NCBI RefSeq assembly: GCF_004402485.1
Contig: NZ_SOFG01000016.1
Location: 1 to 64,000, forward strand
DNA from: Cryobacterium algoricola
GTDB taxonomy: Bacteria > Actinomycetota > Actinomycetes > Actinomycetales > Microbacteriaceae
Length of the DNA stretch: 64,000 bases
Direction: 5' to 3'
The notes under the pieces were generated by a model. The model worked only from the letters and a program-made list of their open reading frames with translations, did not search any database and was not told the DNA's origin. The translations under genes and the position numbers were made by a program. Positions 19,818 to 27,445 of the stretch are shown here, piece after piece. The first letter of the stretch is position 1. Each line of letters opens with the position of its first letter.

Positions 19818-21341
19818 ATGACCCCTCTACACATCGCTATTGACTCGATCGATCCGACCCCCCATAATCATGCCCAGAATGGCACGAAAATCCCGATGAG
19901 ACCCCGTATAGGGGCATATGCACGAATCTCCCTGGACGCAGCGGGGGAGGCTCTTGGGGTTGCCAGGCAGCACAAGGCACTTCGCAGAATGGCACTCAAG
20001 AATGACTGGGAAATCGTTGCTAACTACACGGACAACAACCTCAGCGCCTTCAAGCGGAATGTTGTGAGGCCGGAGTTCGAACGCCTTCTGCGCGACCTGG
20101 AATCAGGCCTAATCGATGGCTTCATAACATACGATCTTGATCGCCTAGCGAGACAACAGTCGGATCTTGATCGAGTGATCAAGCTGTATGACGCAAAACC
20201 GAGCTTGGTATTCAGCTCTGTCACCGGAATTAGCAACCTAAATACGCCTACGGGTATCTTGATCGCCAATATTATGGTGACGGTCGCGAACAATTCGAGT
20301 CGAGTTGGATCAGATCGCGGCAAGTTTCAGGAGCTTCAGCGCGCTGAAATGGGCAAGCCAAAAAAAGGTCCGCGTCCATTTGGATATGCAGCTGATCAGA
20401 TGACACTAGATCCCACTGAGGGTCCAATTGTTCGCCGTATGGGCATGGAATTTTTGTCAGGGAGTTCTTATGGCGAAATTGCCGACGCCCTTCATAGTGC
20501 CAATATCAACATGCGCAGTGGCAAGCGCTGGTATGCGGAGGGTATCCAAATCCTTCTCACGCGCCCAAGAAATGGGGGACTGAGAGACTTCCGCGGGCAA
20601 ATCTACAAAGGTACCTGGACACCGATCTTCACCCCCAATGAATGGGAGTCGATTCAACATGCCGTCAAGCGTCGTCGTGAGCGCTTTGGTATTGTTCCTG
20701 TCTACCGGAAGTATGTCCTTACTGGATACCTTTTATGTGGCAAGTGCGGAAGCTATCTCAGCGGCATGACTAAGAGGGATTCTAAAGACCGCCCACTGCG
20801 TACGACATACCAATGCGCTTCAAGTACCGCTTCCTATCGTCATCAAGGCTGTGGCGGCGTCTGTGTAGGATCAGGGTCACTAGAACACTTCATTCGGGAA
20901 GCTATCTGCTATCGACTTGATACTGAGGGCGTCTCGTCGATGATTAGCGCAGCTGCTCAGGAGACAACTGGAGTGCAGGCTCTTATCCTGGAGCGCGACC
21001 GCCTACTCGCTCGCCGTGTATCGATACGAGAGGACTATGCAGATGGCACTCTCAGTAAATCTGACTTCGTATCAGCTCGTGATCGCATAGATGGTCATAT
21101 CACTCGGATTGATCGGGAGTTAGATGCGCACCACCGATCATCATTCAAACTGGGTCTCCACGCAGGTGAGTCGGTTCGAGAAGCATGGAACACCCGCCCG
21201 CTTGGTTGGCGTCGAGCACTTATCGATACGTTAATTGACTCAATCACGATCAACGGAAGCAGAAAACTCCCGATCTATGATCTCGATGGGGAGAAAGTTC
21301 GGTTTGATCCGAACCGAGTAGATATTAGTTGGAAGGTGTAA
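19818..21341 (+). CDS. int: Large serine recombinase (phage integrase)
   Basis: The 507-residue protein (from ATG 19818) has an N-terminal resolvase domain with the catalytic serine in YARIS (residue 38). FITYDLDRLARQ and the long helix of serine integrases follow. A recombinase domain (KKGPRPFGYA, LTRPRNGG), a zinc ribbon (LLCGKCG...C...C) and a C-terminal coiled region come next. It catalyses attP x attB recombination. In the lysogen the frame is open back to the host GTG at 19791, so a form with nine extra host residues is possible. In the reconstructed free phage the ATG at 19818 is the first usable start. No strong ribosome site precedes it. Confidence 0.93.
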   Translation: MTPLHIAIDSIDPTPHNHAQNGTKIPMRPRIGAYARISLDAAGEALGVARQHKALRRMALKNDWEIVANYTDNNLSAFKRNVVRPEFERLLRDLESGLIDGFITYDLDRLARQQSDLDRVIKLYDAKPSLVFSSVTGISNLNTPTGILIANIMVTVANNSSRVGSDRGKFQELQRAEMGKPKKGPRPFGYAADQMTLDPTEGPIVRRMGMEFLSGSSYGEIADALHSANINMRSGKRWYAEGIQILLTRPRNGGLRDFRGQIYKGTWTPIFTPNEWESIQHAVKRRRERFGIVPVYRKYVLTGYLLCGKCGSYLSGMTKRDSKDRPLRTTYQCASSTASYRHQGCGGVCVGSGSLEHFIREAICYRLDTEGVSSMISAAAQETTGVQALILERDRLLARRVSIREDYADGTLSKSDFVSARDRIDGHITRIDRELDAHHRSSFKLGLHAGESVREAWNTRPLGWRRALIDTLIDSITINGSRKLPIYDLDGEKVRFDPNRVDISWKV

Positions 21342-21474
21342 GTAGCGCAACAATGCAGCGAATGACATTCTTGTTTTTGAGTTTCAAAGGCACTCCGCAT
21401 TTTTGAGTGGAGTTGAGCATATATTCACTCATATTGAAGGACTTATTCATTGGCGCTTATTATGCGCTCATCTG

Positions 21475-21503
21475 TTGTTTAAGTCTGTTGTAATTTCCAC
21501 AAT
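21475..21503 (+). promoter_or_regulatory. Probable promoter before the small gene at 21586
   Basis: TTGTTT, a 17-base spacer and CACAAT resemble the phage promoter type seen at 30.1 kb. The 244-bp gap after the integrase otherwise shows a small CACTC/GAGTG hairpin and a GGGGT/ACCCC inverted repeat in the leader. Confidence 0.4.
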
Positions 21504-21585
21504 TTACGGACCCACTCCGATATGTGTAAATGGGGTCAAGTGGTAGCACCCCGCTATCGCTCGTAGATTGATTGGAAGTGACCTA

Positions 21586-21891
21586 ATGGCAAGAGTTTCA
21601 AAGATGGTCAGCGATATCAGCGGTACAGAAGCGCCGGAAGACGACTTCGTGCAGCTGGTCGTTCGGAACCACAAGGCCGTCGACGAAGCCAAGCAGCTCG
21701 ACGTTCTCCCTGGTGAGATCGCAGCTTTGAAAGAAGCCGCAGATCTCGTCATCCTCGAAGTCAAGAACAACGGTGACTCGCGCCAGATCGTGACAACGCT
21801 CGCCGAGTTTCGGAAGGTCGTTCCTGACGAGATCATCGTCGGCGCGCAGGGAACTCGTGGGCGTCGAATCGGCGTCAGCCCCAAGGCATAA
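21586..21891 (+). CDS. Hypothetical protein next to the integrase
   Basis: This 101-residue soluble protein was not recognised. It has an acidic/hydrophobic middle (DVLPGEIAALKEAADLVILEV) and a basic C-terminus (GTRGRRIGVSPKA) with an AT-hook-like RGR. The ATG at 21586 has a GGAAG ribosome site at good distance; an upstream in-frame start has none. It has its own promoter-like sequence and a strong terminator, so it is a single-gene unit expressed in the lysogen direction. A DNA-binding or immunity role is conceivable but unproven. Codon use is more GC-rich than in the neighbouring early genes. Confidence 0.7.
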   Translation: MARVSKMVSDISGTEAPEDDFVQLVVRNHKAVDEAKQLDVLPGEIAALKEAADLVILEVKNNGDSRQIVTTLAEFRKVVPDEIIVGAQGTRGRRIGVSPKA

Positions 21892-21961
21892 CCCCTCACC
21901 CATCTTCGAAAGCTCAGTTCAATTTGAGTCAGAAAAGAAGGACGAGGTGATCACATCTACC

Positions 21962-22002
21962 GCCCCTACTTAGCTTGAGAAGTTTTCTCGCTAGGTAGGG
22001 GC
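21962..22002 (+). terminator. Terminator of the integrase-side rightward unit
   Basis: Stem GCCCCTAC(T)TAGC pairs with GCTAGGTAGGGGC and is followed by TTTTCCTTT. It separates the rightward gene at 21586 from the convergent leftward early operon. Confidence 0.85.
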
Positions 22003-22030
22003 TTTTCCTTTCTCTCGGCCTAAAGGAAAT

Positions 22031-22054
22031 AGCCACCGTCTTTCAACGGTGGCT
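22031..22054 (-). terminator. Terminator of the leftward early operon
   Basis: A perfect 9-bp stem (AGCCACCGT/ACGGTGGCT) on the minus strand is followed by ATTTCCTTT. It lies just beyond the stop of the last early gene. Confidence 0.75.
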
Positions 22055-22064
22055 CTTCCACGAA

Positions 22065-22550
22065 TTAGGCAGGAACTACTCTGGCTCGGATCACCGCTTC
22101 CCAACGGTCAAACTTCACCAGCGCTGCTTGGACTGCTTCCCAGTAGTCCTCGTAGATCATGGAGTTGCCATTGAACGTGTCGTTGCTATCTGCCGTCTGG
22201 TACTCAGCCTTGTAGGCCTTCGTAGTGAACAGCAGAGCTATCAGCTCGTCCGGGACGCTCTTTGTGTCTCCCTCGGAGTCAGGCAGACCAACAAGTACAA
22301 CGTCACCGCCGATGGTGTCTCGGTGCCTCATATAGGGGCAGGCAAGCCACCAGGCGAGTGTTGCACGTCGGTTGATCGGTGAACCGATGAGCTTGCTCTC
22401 GTCGTGGGCAAAGAACGATGCACCTAGCGGTCCAAGATCAACGGCTTCGATGTACCCGCCGACTACCTCTTGATACTCGCTGAGACGCTTGAACTCTCTT
22501 TGAAAGATCGGCTGACTCTCATCAGCTGGGATCACGATGCCAGTAACCAT
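22065..22550 (-). CDS. DUF3846 domain-containing protein
   Basis: The 161-residue product starts MVTGIVIPADESQP and has the DUF3846 signature EYQEVVGGYIEAVDL, followed by LGASFFAHDESKL and PINRRATLAWWL. The family is common in actinobacterial and other phages and has no known activity. The ATG at 22550 has GGAG closely upstream; a TTG 39 bases earlier is an alternative start. It is the last gene of the early operon. Confidence 0.8.
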   Translation of the reverse strand: MVTGIVIPADESQPIFQREFKRLSEYQEVVGGYIEAVDLGPLGASFFAHDESKLIGSPINRRATLAWWLACPYMRHRDTIGGDVVLVGLPDSEGDTKSVPDELIALLFTTKAYKAEYQTADSNDTFNGNSMIYEDYWEAVQAALVKFDRWEAVIRARVVPA

Positions 22551-22613
22551 GTGCTCCACATCCTTATCGTGGGTGTTTAGTGCAGCCAATTAGCTACACA
22601 CAGACATCCGCGA

Positions 22614-23012
22614 TCAGAACGGACTGGTGCTGACGTCTTTCAAGAAGCTGCTGATGTACTCGATTGCTTCTTCCGAACCATGCGCTACAACCGAGTCAAT
22701 GTTGACGCTTCCTAGTGCGTTCAGCGCTGCTATCCACTCACGCTGCTGAGGTGACACCACGCCGCCCTTGATCCGCTTCATTTCAGGTGCTAACAGACGA
22801 CTAATACCGTCTTTCGCTCTAGCTGGCGGGATGAGGACGATGAGATCTGGAAATCCAGCGCGGAGGCCCTGAGCGGTATTGGCGCTCTTCTGTTTCCAGC
22901 TCTTGGTGAACGTTGAGTTCGGAACGCTGGTAAACTTCAAGCCCTGCAACTCAAGCCATTGCACGACGGCTATCTGTTCGGTCGCTTCTAATGGGACGGG
23001 TAGGTTGACTAT
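22614..23012 (-). CDS. VRR-NUC domain nuclease (apparent ATA start)
   Basis: The 132-residue protein is a compact VRR-NUC (PD-(D/E)XK) nuclease: SVPNSTFTKS, then GLRAGFPDLIVLIPP with the catalytic Asp, and LLAPEMKRIKGGVVSPQQREWI with the Glu-x-Lys. Homologs extend upstream of the first GTG (22964) with a TEQIAVVQWLEL-type N-terminus, which is present here in frame. The only start with a ribosome site (AAGGAG, 8 bases away) is an ATA at 23012 that overlaps the HNH stop codon as ATAG. The GTG at 22964 lacks a site and would cut the domain. Confidence 0.75.
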   Translation of the reverse strand: MVNLPVPLEATEQIAVVQWLELQGLKFTSVPNSTFTKSWKQKSANTAQGLRAGFPDLIVLIPPARAKDGISRLLAPEMKRIKGGVVSPQQREWIAALNALGSVNIDSVVAHGSEEAIEYISSFLKDVSTSPF

Positions 23013-23659
23013 GCCGTTAGCTCCTTCGCATCGTTCAATGCAATCACATTTAGTCTTGCGTAGATGCCGTGATACTTTTTTGCTGCACTGTTATAAGCCA
23101 TGGCTGCATCGACCTCGTTATCGAAGTAGCCAATATGGGTGTATTGATGATCGTGACCGATCTTCACAAGCCACTTATTGTTCGCCTTAGCCCAAAATAC
23201 CCCTTTGTATTGTGAGGGTTTCGAACGACTGATCTTTGCTCTATTGATATTGTTTTTGCCTCTTGGAACTAGACGTAAGTTCGCACAACGATTGTCAAGT
23301 TTATTGCCGTCTATGTGGTCAACGACTAAGCCATTCTTCTCGCCAACCACAACGTCGTGAAGGTAAACGCTCCTACCTCTTGGGATGGCATTTCGGATCA
23401 CGTAGCCACCGGTATCGACGTGCCACTTGTGACCTGCGATACTTTCTAGGTGGATAACGTCAGCGAGTCCAAAAGTTCCCATAGCTCTACCGCCAAGCGG
23501 TATCTTTAGCACGCCTGCTTCGGCTACCAGTGGACGCGGGTCAAACCCGGTTGGTTTATGTGGGTCTGTCCCTTTCCATTGGCGCTCGTAGTGCTTTCGA
23601 CAGAAGCCTTTTGCTAGATATTTGCGCTCACAACCATCGACAGCACATCTTTTGTTCAT
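23009..23659 (-). CDS. HNH homing-type endonuclease with AP2 domain
   Basis: The 216-residue protein has a cysteine-rich N-terminus (CAVDGCERKYLAKGFCRKHYE), a central HNH nuclease (VYLHDVVVG, then VVDHIDGNKLDNRCANLR) and a C-terminal AP2-like DNA-binding domain (YKGVFWAKANNKWLVKIG). This is the layout of free-standing phage HNH-AP2 endonucleases that promote their own spread. The ATG at 23659 follows an AGGGGAAC ribosome site and a copy of the phage start-associated sequence at 23671-23681. It may be an optional insertion in the operon, with its own promoter. Confidence 0.88.
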   Translation of the reverse strand: MNKRCAVDGCERKYLAKGFCRKHYERQWKGTDPHKPTGFDPRPLVAEAGVLKIPLGGRAMGTFGLADVIHLESIAGHKWHVDTGGYVIRNAIPRGRSVYLHDVVVGEKNGLVVDHIDGNKLDNRCANLRLVPRGKNNINRAKISRSKPSQYKGVFWAKANNKWLVKIGHDHQYTHIGYFDNEVDAAMAYNSAAKKYHGIYARLNVIALNDAKELTA

Positions 23660-23691
23660 TTCGTTGTTCCCCTGTTTAGTTATAAATTGCA

Positions 23692-23729
23692 ATCAGATCC
23701 CCACCTCTCAACAAGGGCGGCGATCTGAT
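23692..23729. promoter_or_regulatory. Inverted repeat upstream of the HNH gene
   Basis: Perfect 8-bp arms ATCAGATC/GATCTGAT are separated by 22 bases, just upstream of the start-associated sequence of the HNH gene. The surrounding gap (23660-23989) holds no other feature I can support; short open frames there lack ribosome sites. Confidence 0.4.
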
Positions 23730-23989
23730 CTGACTGACTTACTGAACAAGCATCGTGAGTGTTGGGATTCATCCCAGCATTTCGGAGCTTTATAGGACAG
23801 TGGGAGCTGCCCTCGTGTTCGTCTCCGGTTACACACTCATCGGCTTTCTAATTCACCTAGGGTTCGTGCTACCCGCTATCTCACGACGCTTGTTCAATAA
23901 ATCATCTTTTAAAGGTACGACTCGGCAGTGCTTAGTACGTTGCGCACCTGATACGTCTGCCACGTTGGTTGACGCTCGCCGAGTACGTG

Positions 23990-24283
23990 CTACTTGTAAT
24001 TGCTAGAGGCGAACAAGGTTGCACAAAATTGAACGGTACCGGCTATCTGTTTTTGCAGCTTGCGTTCTCTAGAACGACGATTCAGCTGTGCCACTCTGCG
24101 CGGGTCTGGTTCGCTCTCAAGTCGCTCGAAGTAAATCGTTAGCGGCCCGTATTGGTTAGGTATCACCATAGGATCTCCTGCGGCTATTTTCTCATTTTCA
24201 CCTAATAGCTGCAATGCTAATTTGTGAGAATAGAACTTTGCCCAGTCAATGATGTCCTGTACGGGGTCAGATTGAGGCGTCAT
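23990..24283 (-). CDS. Hypothetical early protein
   Basis: This 97-residue protein was not recognised. It is charged, with a basic C-terminal helix (RRVAQLNRRSRERKLQKQ). The ATG overlaps the stop of the upstream gene (ATGA), supporting coupled translation within the operon. No known domain is visible. Confidence 0.65.
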   Translation of the reverse strand: MTPQSDPVQDIIDWAKFYSHKLALQLLGENEKIAAGDPMVIPNQYGPLTIYFERLESEPDPRRVAQLNRRSRERKLQKQIAGTVQFCATLFASSNYK

Positions 24284-24534
24284 TGCTGTTCTTCATTAGT
24301 AGTGCCATAGAGTGCTCGACGCATTGCCGCACGAAGAATGTTCTGTGTTCGTAATGCCACCCATATATCTGACGTTGAACTATTTAAGGGTGCATCTTCT
24401 TTTATCACATACTGGGAGAAGGCTTGCTTGATAGCTTCAATATCTGCATTAGATAGTAATTCGCCAAGTGTTATACCGTAGTCTTCTGGCTGAAAAGCCC
24501 TTAGTACTGCATCAAACGTGGTGGGAGTAGTCAT
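24280..24534 (-). CDS. Hypothetical early protein
   Basis: This 84-residue protein was not recognised. It is predicted soluble and mostly helical (TLGELLSNADIEAIKQAF). The ATG at 24534 (MTTPTTFDAV) overlaps the stop of the small membrane gene upstream, so it is preferred to the longer frame. It overlaps the next gene by four bases. Confidence 0.65.
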   Translation of the reverse strand: MTTPTTFDAVLRAFQPEDYGITLGELLSNADIEAIKQAFSQYVIKEDAPLNSSTSDIWVALRTQNILRAAMRRALYGTTNEEQQ

Positions 24535-24701
24535 AGTGCTATTACCCCATAGGTCAATGCTGTGAATCCGATAAAGAATACCCAGACCAGTTTCCATGTT
24601 GGTTCAGCAGTGTAGCCATTATTATTAACATTCCTGCTCCAGTGATGCATAAAAATTGCTGCACAAAGTCCAACGATTAAGCTAATAGTTATTCGCATCA
24701 T
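24531..24701 (-). CDS. Small two-helix membrane protein
   Basis: This 56-residue ORF starts with MMRITISLIVGLCAAIF and ends WVFFIGFTALTYGVIAL, giving two membrane helices joined by a polar loop of about 20 residues. The start overlaps the upstream stop as TAATG with GGAG nine bases before, and its own stop overlaps the next start, so it fills the operon exactly. Size and topology resemble small phage membrane proteins of unknown role; a holin or exclusion role cannot be excluded. Confidence 0.72.
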   Translation of the reverse strand: MMRITISLIVGLCAAIFMHHWSRNVNNNGYTAEPTWKLVWVFFIGFTALTYGVIAL

Positions 24702-25501
24702 TACTGTGTCTCCTTTGGCGCTTCACGCCCTGCGTTTAATACTTTTGTGCTCACATTTAGGACGCCCACGACGCTGGCCTCCGTCGGCTGGTCGTTGACC
24801 CAGCTCTGCGCATAACCGCGGCTGATTCGCGCTGTCTCTTTGTCTAGTTCACCTAGCTCATTTAGGCAGATGAAGGCACTCGCTTCTGCCTGATACTCAA
24901 ACTCTCCACGATGGCCTTGATACTGAGCGATCTGATCTGGTGACGTATGGCCGTGCTCAATATGTGAAATCTCGTGCAAGGTAGTGCGCAGTGGATTAGG
25001 TGCCAGGGGATTGAGAGCAATCGTCCTTCCCACCGCGTACCCACCGATATTGCCGTTATACGACTCGAATGGCACGCGCTCGATGGCTAGAGCGCCCAGG
25101 GCGCGATCTACGCTCCAATGCAGCGGCTCATAGGGAGGAATCTCTTCGCCCTCCGTCTGGCTCAGTGGGAACAGCGCACGCACTACCTTGAAGCGCCGGA
25201 TCATCTTCTGCTCTTCGTCATCGTTCTTTGACTCAACCTTGACTGCAATTGGCCGCAGGATTGAGAACGCTTTGCTTCCCTTTTGAACTTGTCGGTTTAG
25301 TTGGGTCCAGCGTTGGTAAGTGGCTACAGGCTCAGGCGGACAGCCTTGCAGCGCTAGGAAGCCGATATTGCGAGGTGAGTAGTTCCAAAATCTTCGGTAC
25401 GTCTCACCTGTTGATCCCTCAATCGTGAGCAAACCCTCGAGTAGCTCTCTGTTACTTGGCGTCTCAAGTTTCGGCCGGCTGTTGGTTAGAAGCTCGGTCA
25501 T
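24701..25501 (-). CDS. ArdC-like ssDNA-binding / metallopeptidase domain protein
   Basis: The 266-residue protein has an N-terminal ArdC-like region (RRFWNYSPRNIGFLALQ, TYQRWTQLNRQVQKGSKAF) and a C-terminal zinc-peptidase motif HEISH (residues 176-180) followed by EYQAEASAF. ArdC antirestriction proteins bind single-stranded DNA and protect incoming plasmids. Related phage proteins probably act on entry or replication intermediates (inference). The start overlaps the J-domain gene by four bases. Confidence 0.85.
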   Translation of the reverse strand: MTELLTNSRPKLETPSNRELLEGLLTIEGSTGETYRRFWNYSPRNIGFLALQGCPPEPVATYQRWTQLNRQVQKGSKAFSILRPIAVKVESKNDDEEQKMIRRFKVVRALFPLSQTEGEEIPPYEPLHWSVDRALGALAIERVPFESYNGNIGGYAVGRTIALNPLAPNPLRTTLHEISHIEHGHTSPDQIAQYQGHRGEFEYQAEASAFICLNELGELDKETARISRGYAQSWVNDQPTEASVVGVLNVSTKVLNAGREAPKETQ

Positions 25502-26079
25502 ACAGTGGCCTCTTTGTAGGCCTTCTGGATCTCGTTGAACCGGTACAACTCACCTCCCTGGTCTGGGTGGTTCTTCAGTAGAAGAGAGCGGTATGCGGCT
25601 TTGATCGTCTCGGGACTTGCTGATTGAGATACCTCAAGCACATCCCACCAGGTACGTGACTGGTACGGAGTGACTATGGATGTCGCTGGTAGTGCTTTGA
25701 AGCCTCGGAAGGCAGCATTAACCATTTCCTTGGCACCCCAGCGCTCAAGTCCGCGTAGGGCTTCGACGGTCTTGTGAATTGCCCGCATATTCTCGCGGAT
25801 CGTGTACCACTTATCGCAAGGTATGCACTGATCTTCACCATTGAGCTTGAAGTAGACGGCAACCCCACGGTCATCTGGATCACGTCTTGAGGCATATGGT
25901 GCGCCATCGCGACGAAGCGCTACGTTCGTCGATATGACGATGTCTTTTGCACCGAGAAGTTGTAGCTCACGAATTAGGCCGTTCTGTGCTTCATTCTGAC
26001 TTACCTGAAATTGTGATGTTCGAGGGTGTTGCGTTCGTGGCCAAGCACTGGGCCATTGAAGTGGGTATGCGTCAATCAT
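25498..26079 (-). CDS. J-domain (DnaJ-like) phage protein
   Basis: The 193-residue protein ends in a J-domain: TWWDVLEVSQSASPETIKAAYRSLLLKNHPDQGG with the HPD tripeptide at residues 171-173. The first 130 residues are unrecognised. J-domains stimulate Hsp70 ATPases, so it may recruit host DnaK to a phage complex, perhaps in replication. The ATG at 26079 overlaps the upstream stop. A start-associated sequence lies at 26090-26100 within the upstream coding end. Confidence 0.88.
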   Translation of the reverse strand: MIDAYPLQWPSAWPRTQHPRTSQFQVSQNEAQNGLIRELQLLGAKDIVISTNVALRRDGAPYASRRDPDDRGVAVYFKLNGEDQCIPCDKWYTIRENMRAIHKTVEALRGLERWGAKEMVNAAFRGFKALPATSIVTPYQSRTWWDVLEVSQSASPETIKAAYRSLLLKNHPDQGGELYRFNEIQKAYKEATV

Positions 26080-26363
26080 TCATGTGGTTCCTGTTTAGTT
26101 TGATTCTCTATTGCTCGTTGGTCGCATTCAAAGTCCCTTCGGTTCCTGATTAGAGCAACGATGCTCAGTAGGGCAGGGAAGTCTTCAGCGAATTGACCGA
26201 TTATGTCTAGGTGCTGCTCCACTGTCGCGAGTGCGCTATCACTGAACTTCTCCAGGTCCGCGTAGTCCGTTGACTTGTGAAGCTCTCGCGTCGTGAGCTC
26301 AATGGCTACGTCTTGCTTCATTGAACGAAGTTGCCTACTGCTCAGATGTTCAGTGGGACCCAT
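26076..26363 (-). CDS. Hypothetical early protein
   Basis: This 95-residue helical, charged protein was not recognised. Its middle (FSDSALATVEQHLDIIGQFAEDFPALLSI) is predicted as a helix pair. It overlaps the J-domain gene by four bases and follows the upstream gene after two bases, so it is an operon member. No catalytic motif is visible. Confidence 0.65.
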   Translation of the reverse strand: MGPTEHLSSRQLRSMKQDVAIELTTRELHKSTDYADLEKFSDSALATVEQHLDIIGQFAEDFPALLSIVALIRNRRDFECDQRAIENQTKQEPHE

Positions 26364-26365
26364 GG

Positions 26366-26797
26366 CTAGGCATCTTTGCTCTTTTCTTGGGTAAGTTGAT
26401 TAATGCGGTCACGCATATATTGACCATCATTGTCATCACTATCAAGAAGGTGTGAAGAATGTGGACACCATTTTTTAATGAATAGATTGAAGGCGTCAAT
26501 GTCGGATGCTTGCGACTGTAATTGGTTCTCGTAGGCGTTGAGGTCTAGTGGTGGATCTATAGCTTCCCTTACTGCCTGAGCTGCCTCTGCGCGTTCTGCT
26601 GTAATAGCAGCGTTCCATTCGTTCTGTAAATCTTTCGTGACCTGCGCTGTATGGGAGTTAATATGAGGCAAAAGTATCCTTGCGAGTTGTGAAGCCTTTG
26701 TTTTGTCAGCTCCACCAAATCTGGCTATCTCGGCGATTAGTTGTCCGAGTAGGCTATCTTGCTCTAGTTGTACAGCTAGTGGTTCAATTCGTGGCAT
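26366..26797 (-). CDS. Hypothetical early protein
   Basis: This 143-residue soluble protein was not recognised. It is rich in Ala, Gln and Glu and is probably helical (DKTKASQLARILLPHINSH). The ATG at 26797 follows a strong AGGAG site inside a start-associated sequence (26809-26819). Upstream, instead of a coupled gene, lies a large RNA hairpin (26832-26931), so its expression may be controlled at RNA level. Confidence 0.7.
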   Translation of the reverse strand: MPRIEPLAVQLEQDSLLGQLIAEIARFGGADKTKASQLARILLPHINSHTAQVTKDLQNEWNAAITAERAEAAQAVREAIDPPLDLNAYENQLQSQASDIDAFNLFIKKWCPHSSHLLDSDDNDGQYMRDRINQLTQEKSKDA

Positions 26798-26831
26798 TCA
26801 ATGTATCTCCTATTTAGTTGTATTGTGTGGT

Positions 26832-26931
26832 CCTGGCCTGAATCGATCAGCGCGGTCGTAGCACTATCAGCAGGTAGAGGGTTCCCTCCATGTTTCCTTT
26901 AGTTAGTCCGCGCTGATCGATCCAAGCCAGG
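26832..26931 (-). ncRNA. Long sense-strand hairpin enclosing a 14-codon ORF
   Basis: Arms at 26908-26931 and 26832-26855 form a 24-bp helix. As DNA they differ at two positions; in minus-strand RNA both become G-U pairs, so pairing is unbroken only in the direction of transcription. The 52-base loop holds AACTAAAGGAAAC followed by ATG and the ORF 26847-26891 (MEGTLYLLIVLRPR), which stops inside the 3' arm. It sits between the genes at 27159 and 26366. It could be an attenuator, a leader-peptide switch or an RNase III-type processing site (inference). A longer open frame through the same region starts at 27029. Confidence 0.6.
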
Positions 26932-27158
26932 AAGGCTGTGGAAAACTCCGGGGAATGCGTCGTTTGACAGTTTCCGAAGTTGAGTGCTCTTATTACGTTA
27001 TTTCGCCAGCATTCGGCACGTTTGTCCACACTGCTGATCTAATGGACTTTTGCGGATTATGTTGTGTAGTTATGCGACGTTTGGCTCCTTGGGGTCAGAA
27101 CGTCACACAACCTACATTTCAACACTCGACACTATTCCGACAATTCGCGATATGCGAT

Positions 27159-27413
27159 CTAGTCGCTCATGTCAATCTTCCAAAATATGCGGTGTGCGTC
27201 ACAGACGTAATCGACGTCACTGCCACTCGGAGTGTTTTGCTTAGTGCGCCAGCCTTGCGGTTCGCTGGTGTGATTGTGTCGCTGAGCAATACAGTCAGCT
27301 AGTGGCTCTCCGTGAACTTGCCACCCAAGGAACTTGTACCCCTTTGACAAAGCCTCCTGTTCTAGTTCTGATGGCTGGCGATATGGATACTGATTATCAT
27401 GAAGTGCTTTCAC
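27159..27413 (-). CDS. Hypothetical small protein
   Basis: This 84-residue protein was not recognised. It starts with GTG preceded by AAAGGAGACGAG, a strong site. The sequence SKGYKFLGWQVHGEPLADCIAQRHNH suggests a small globular fold. It is the divergent neighbour of the gene at 27446, with only 32 bases between the two starts. The 360-bp interval downstream (26798-27158) holds the hairpin described separately and no other supported gene. Confidence 0.65.
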   Translation of the reverse strand: MKALHDNQYPYRQPSELEQEALSKGYKFLGWQVHGEPLADCIAQRHNHTSEPQGWRTKQNTPSGSDVDYVCDAHRIFWKIDMSD

Positions 27414-27445
27414 CTCGTCTCCTTTGTGTTTAAATAGTTATATTG

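Noticed and set aside
21586-21891. Identification of the gene next to the integrase as an Lsr2 or excisionase
   Set aside because: Length and a C-terminal RGR are suggestive, but the Lsr2 dimerisation pattern and an excisionase HTH are absent. Left as unknown.
23755-24006. 83-codon rightward ORF between early genes
   Set aside because: GTG start without ribosome site, Cys/Arg-rich tail, alone against the direction of the operon. Hydrophobic part is short and unconvincing.
26847-27029. 60-codon ORF running through the 24-bp hairpin
   Set aside because: Start lacks a ribosome site and the arms show RNA-type constraint; only its last 14 codons have a good start. It is kept as an alternative to the RNA reading.
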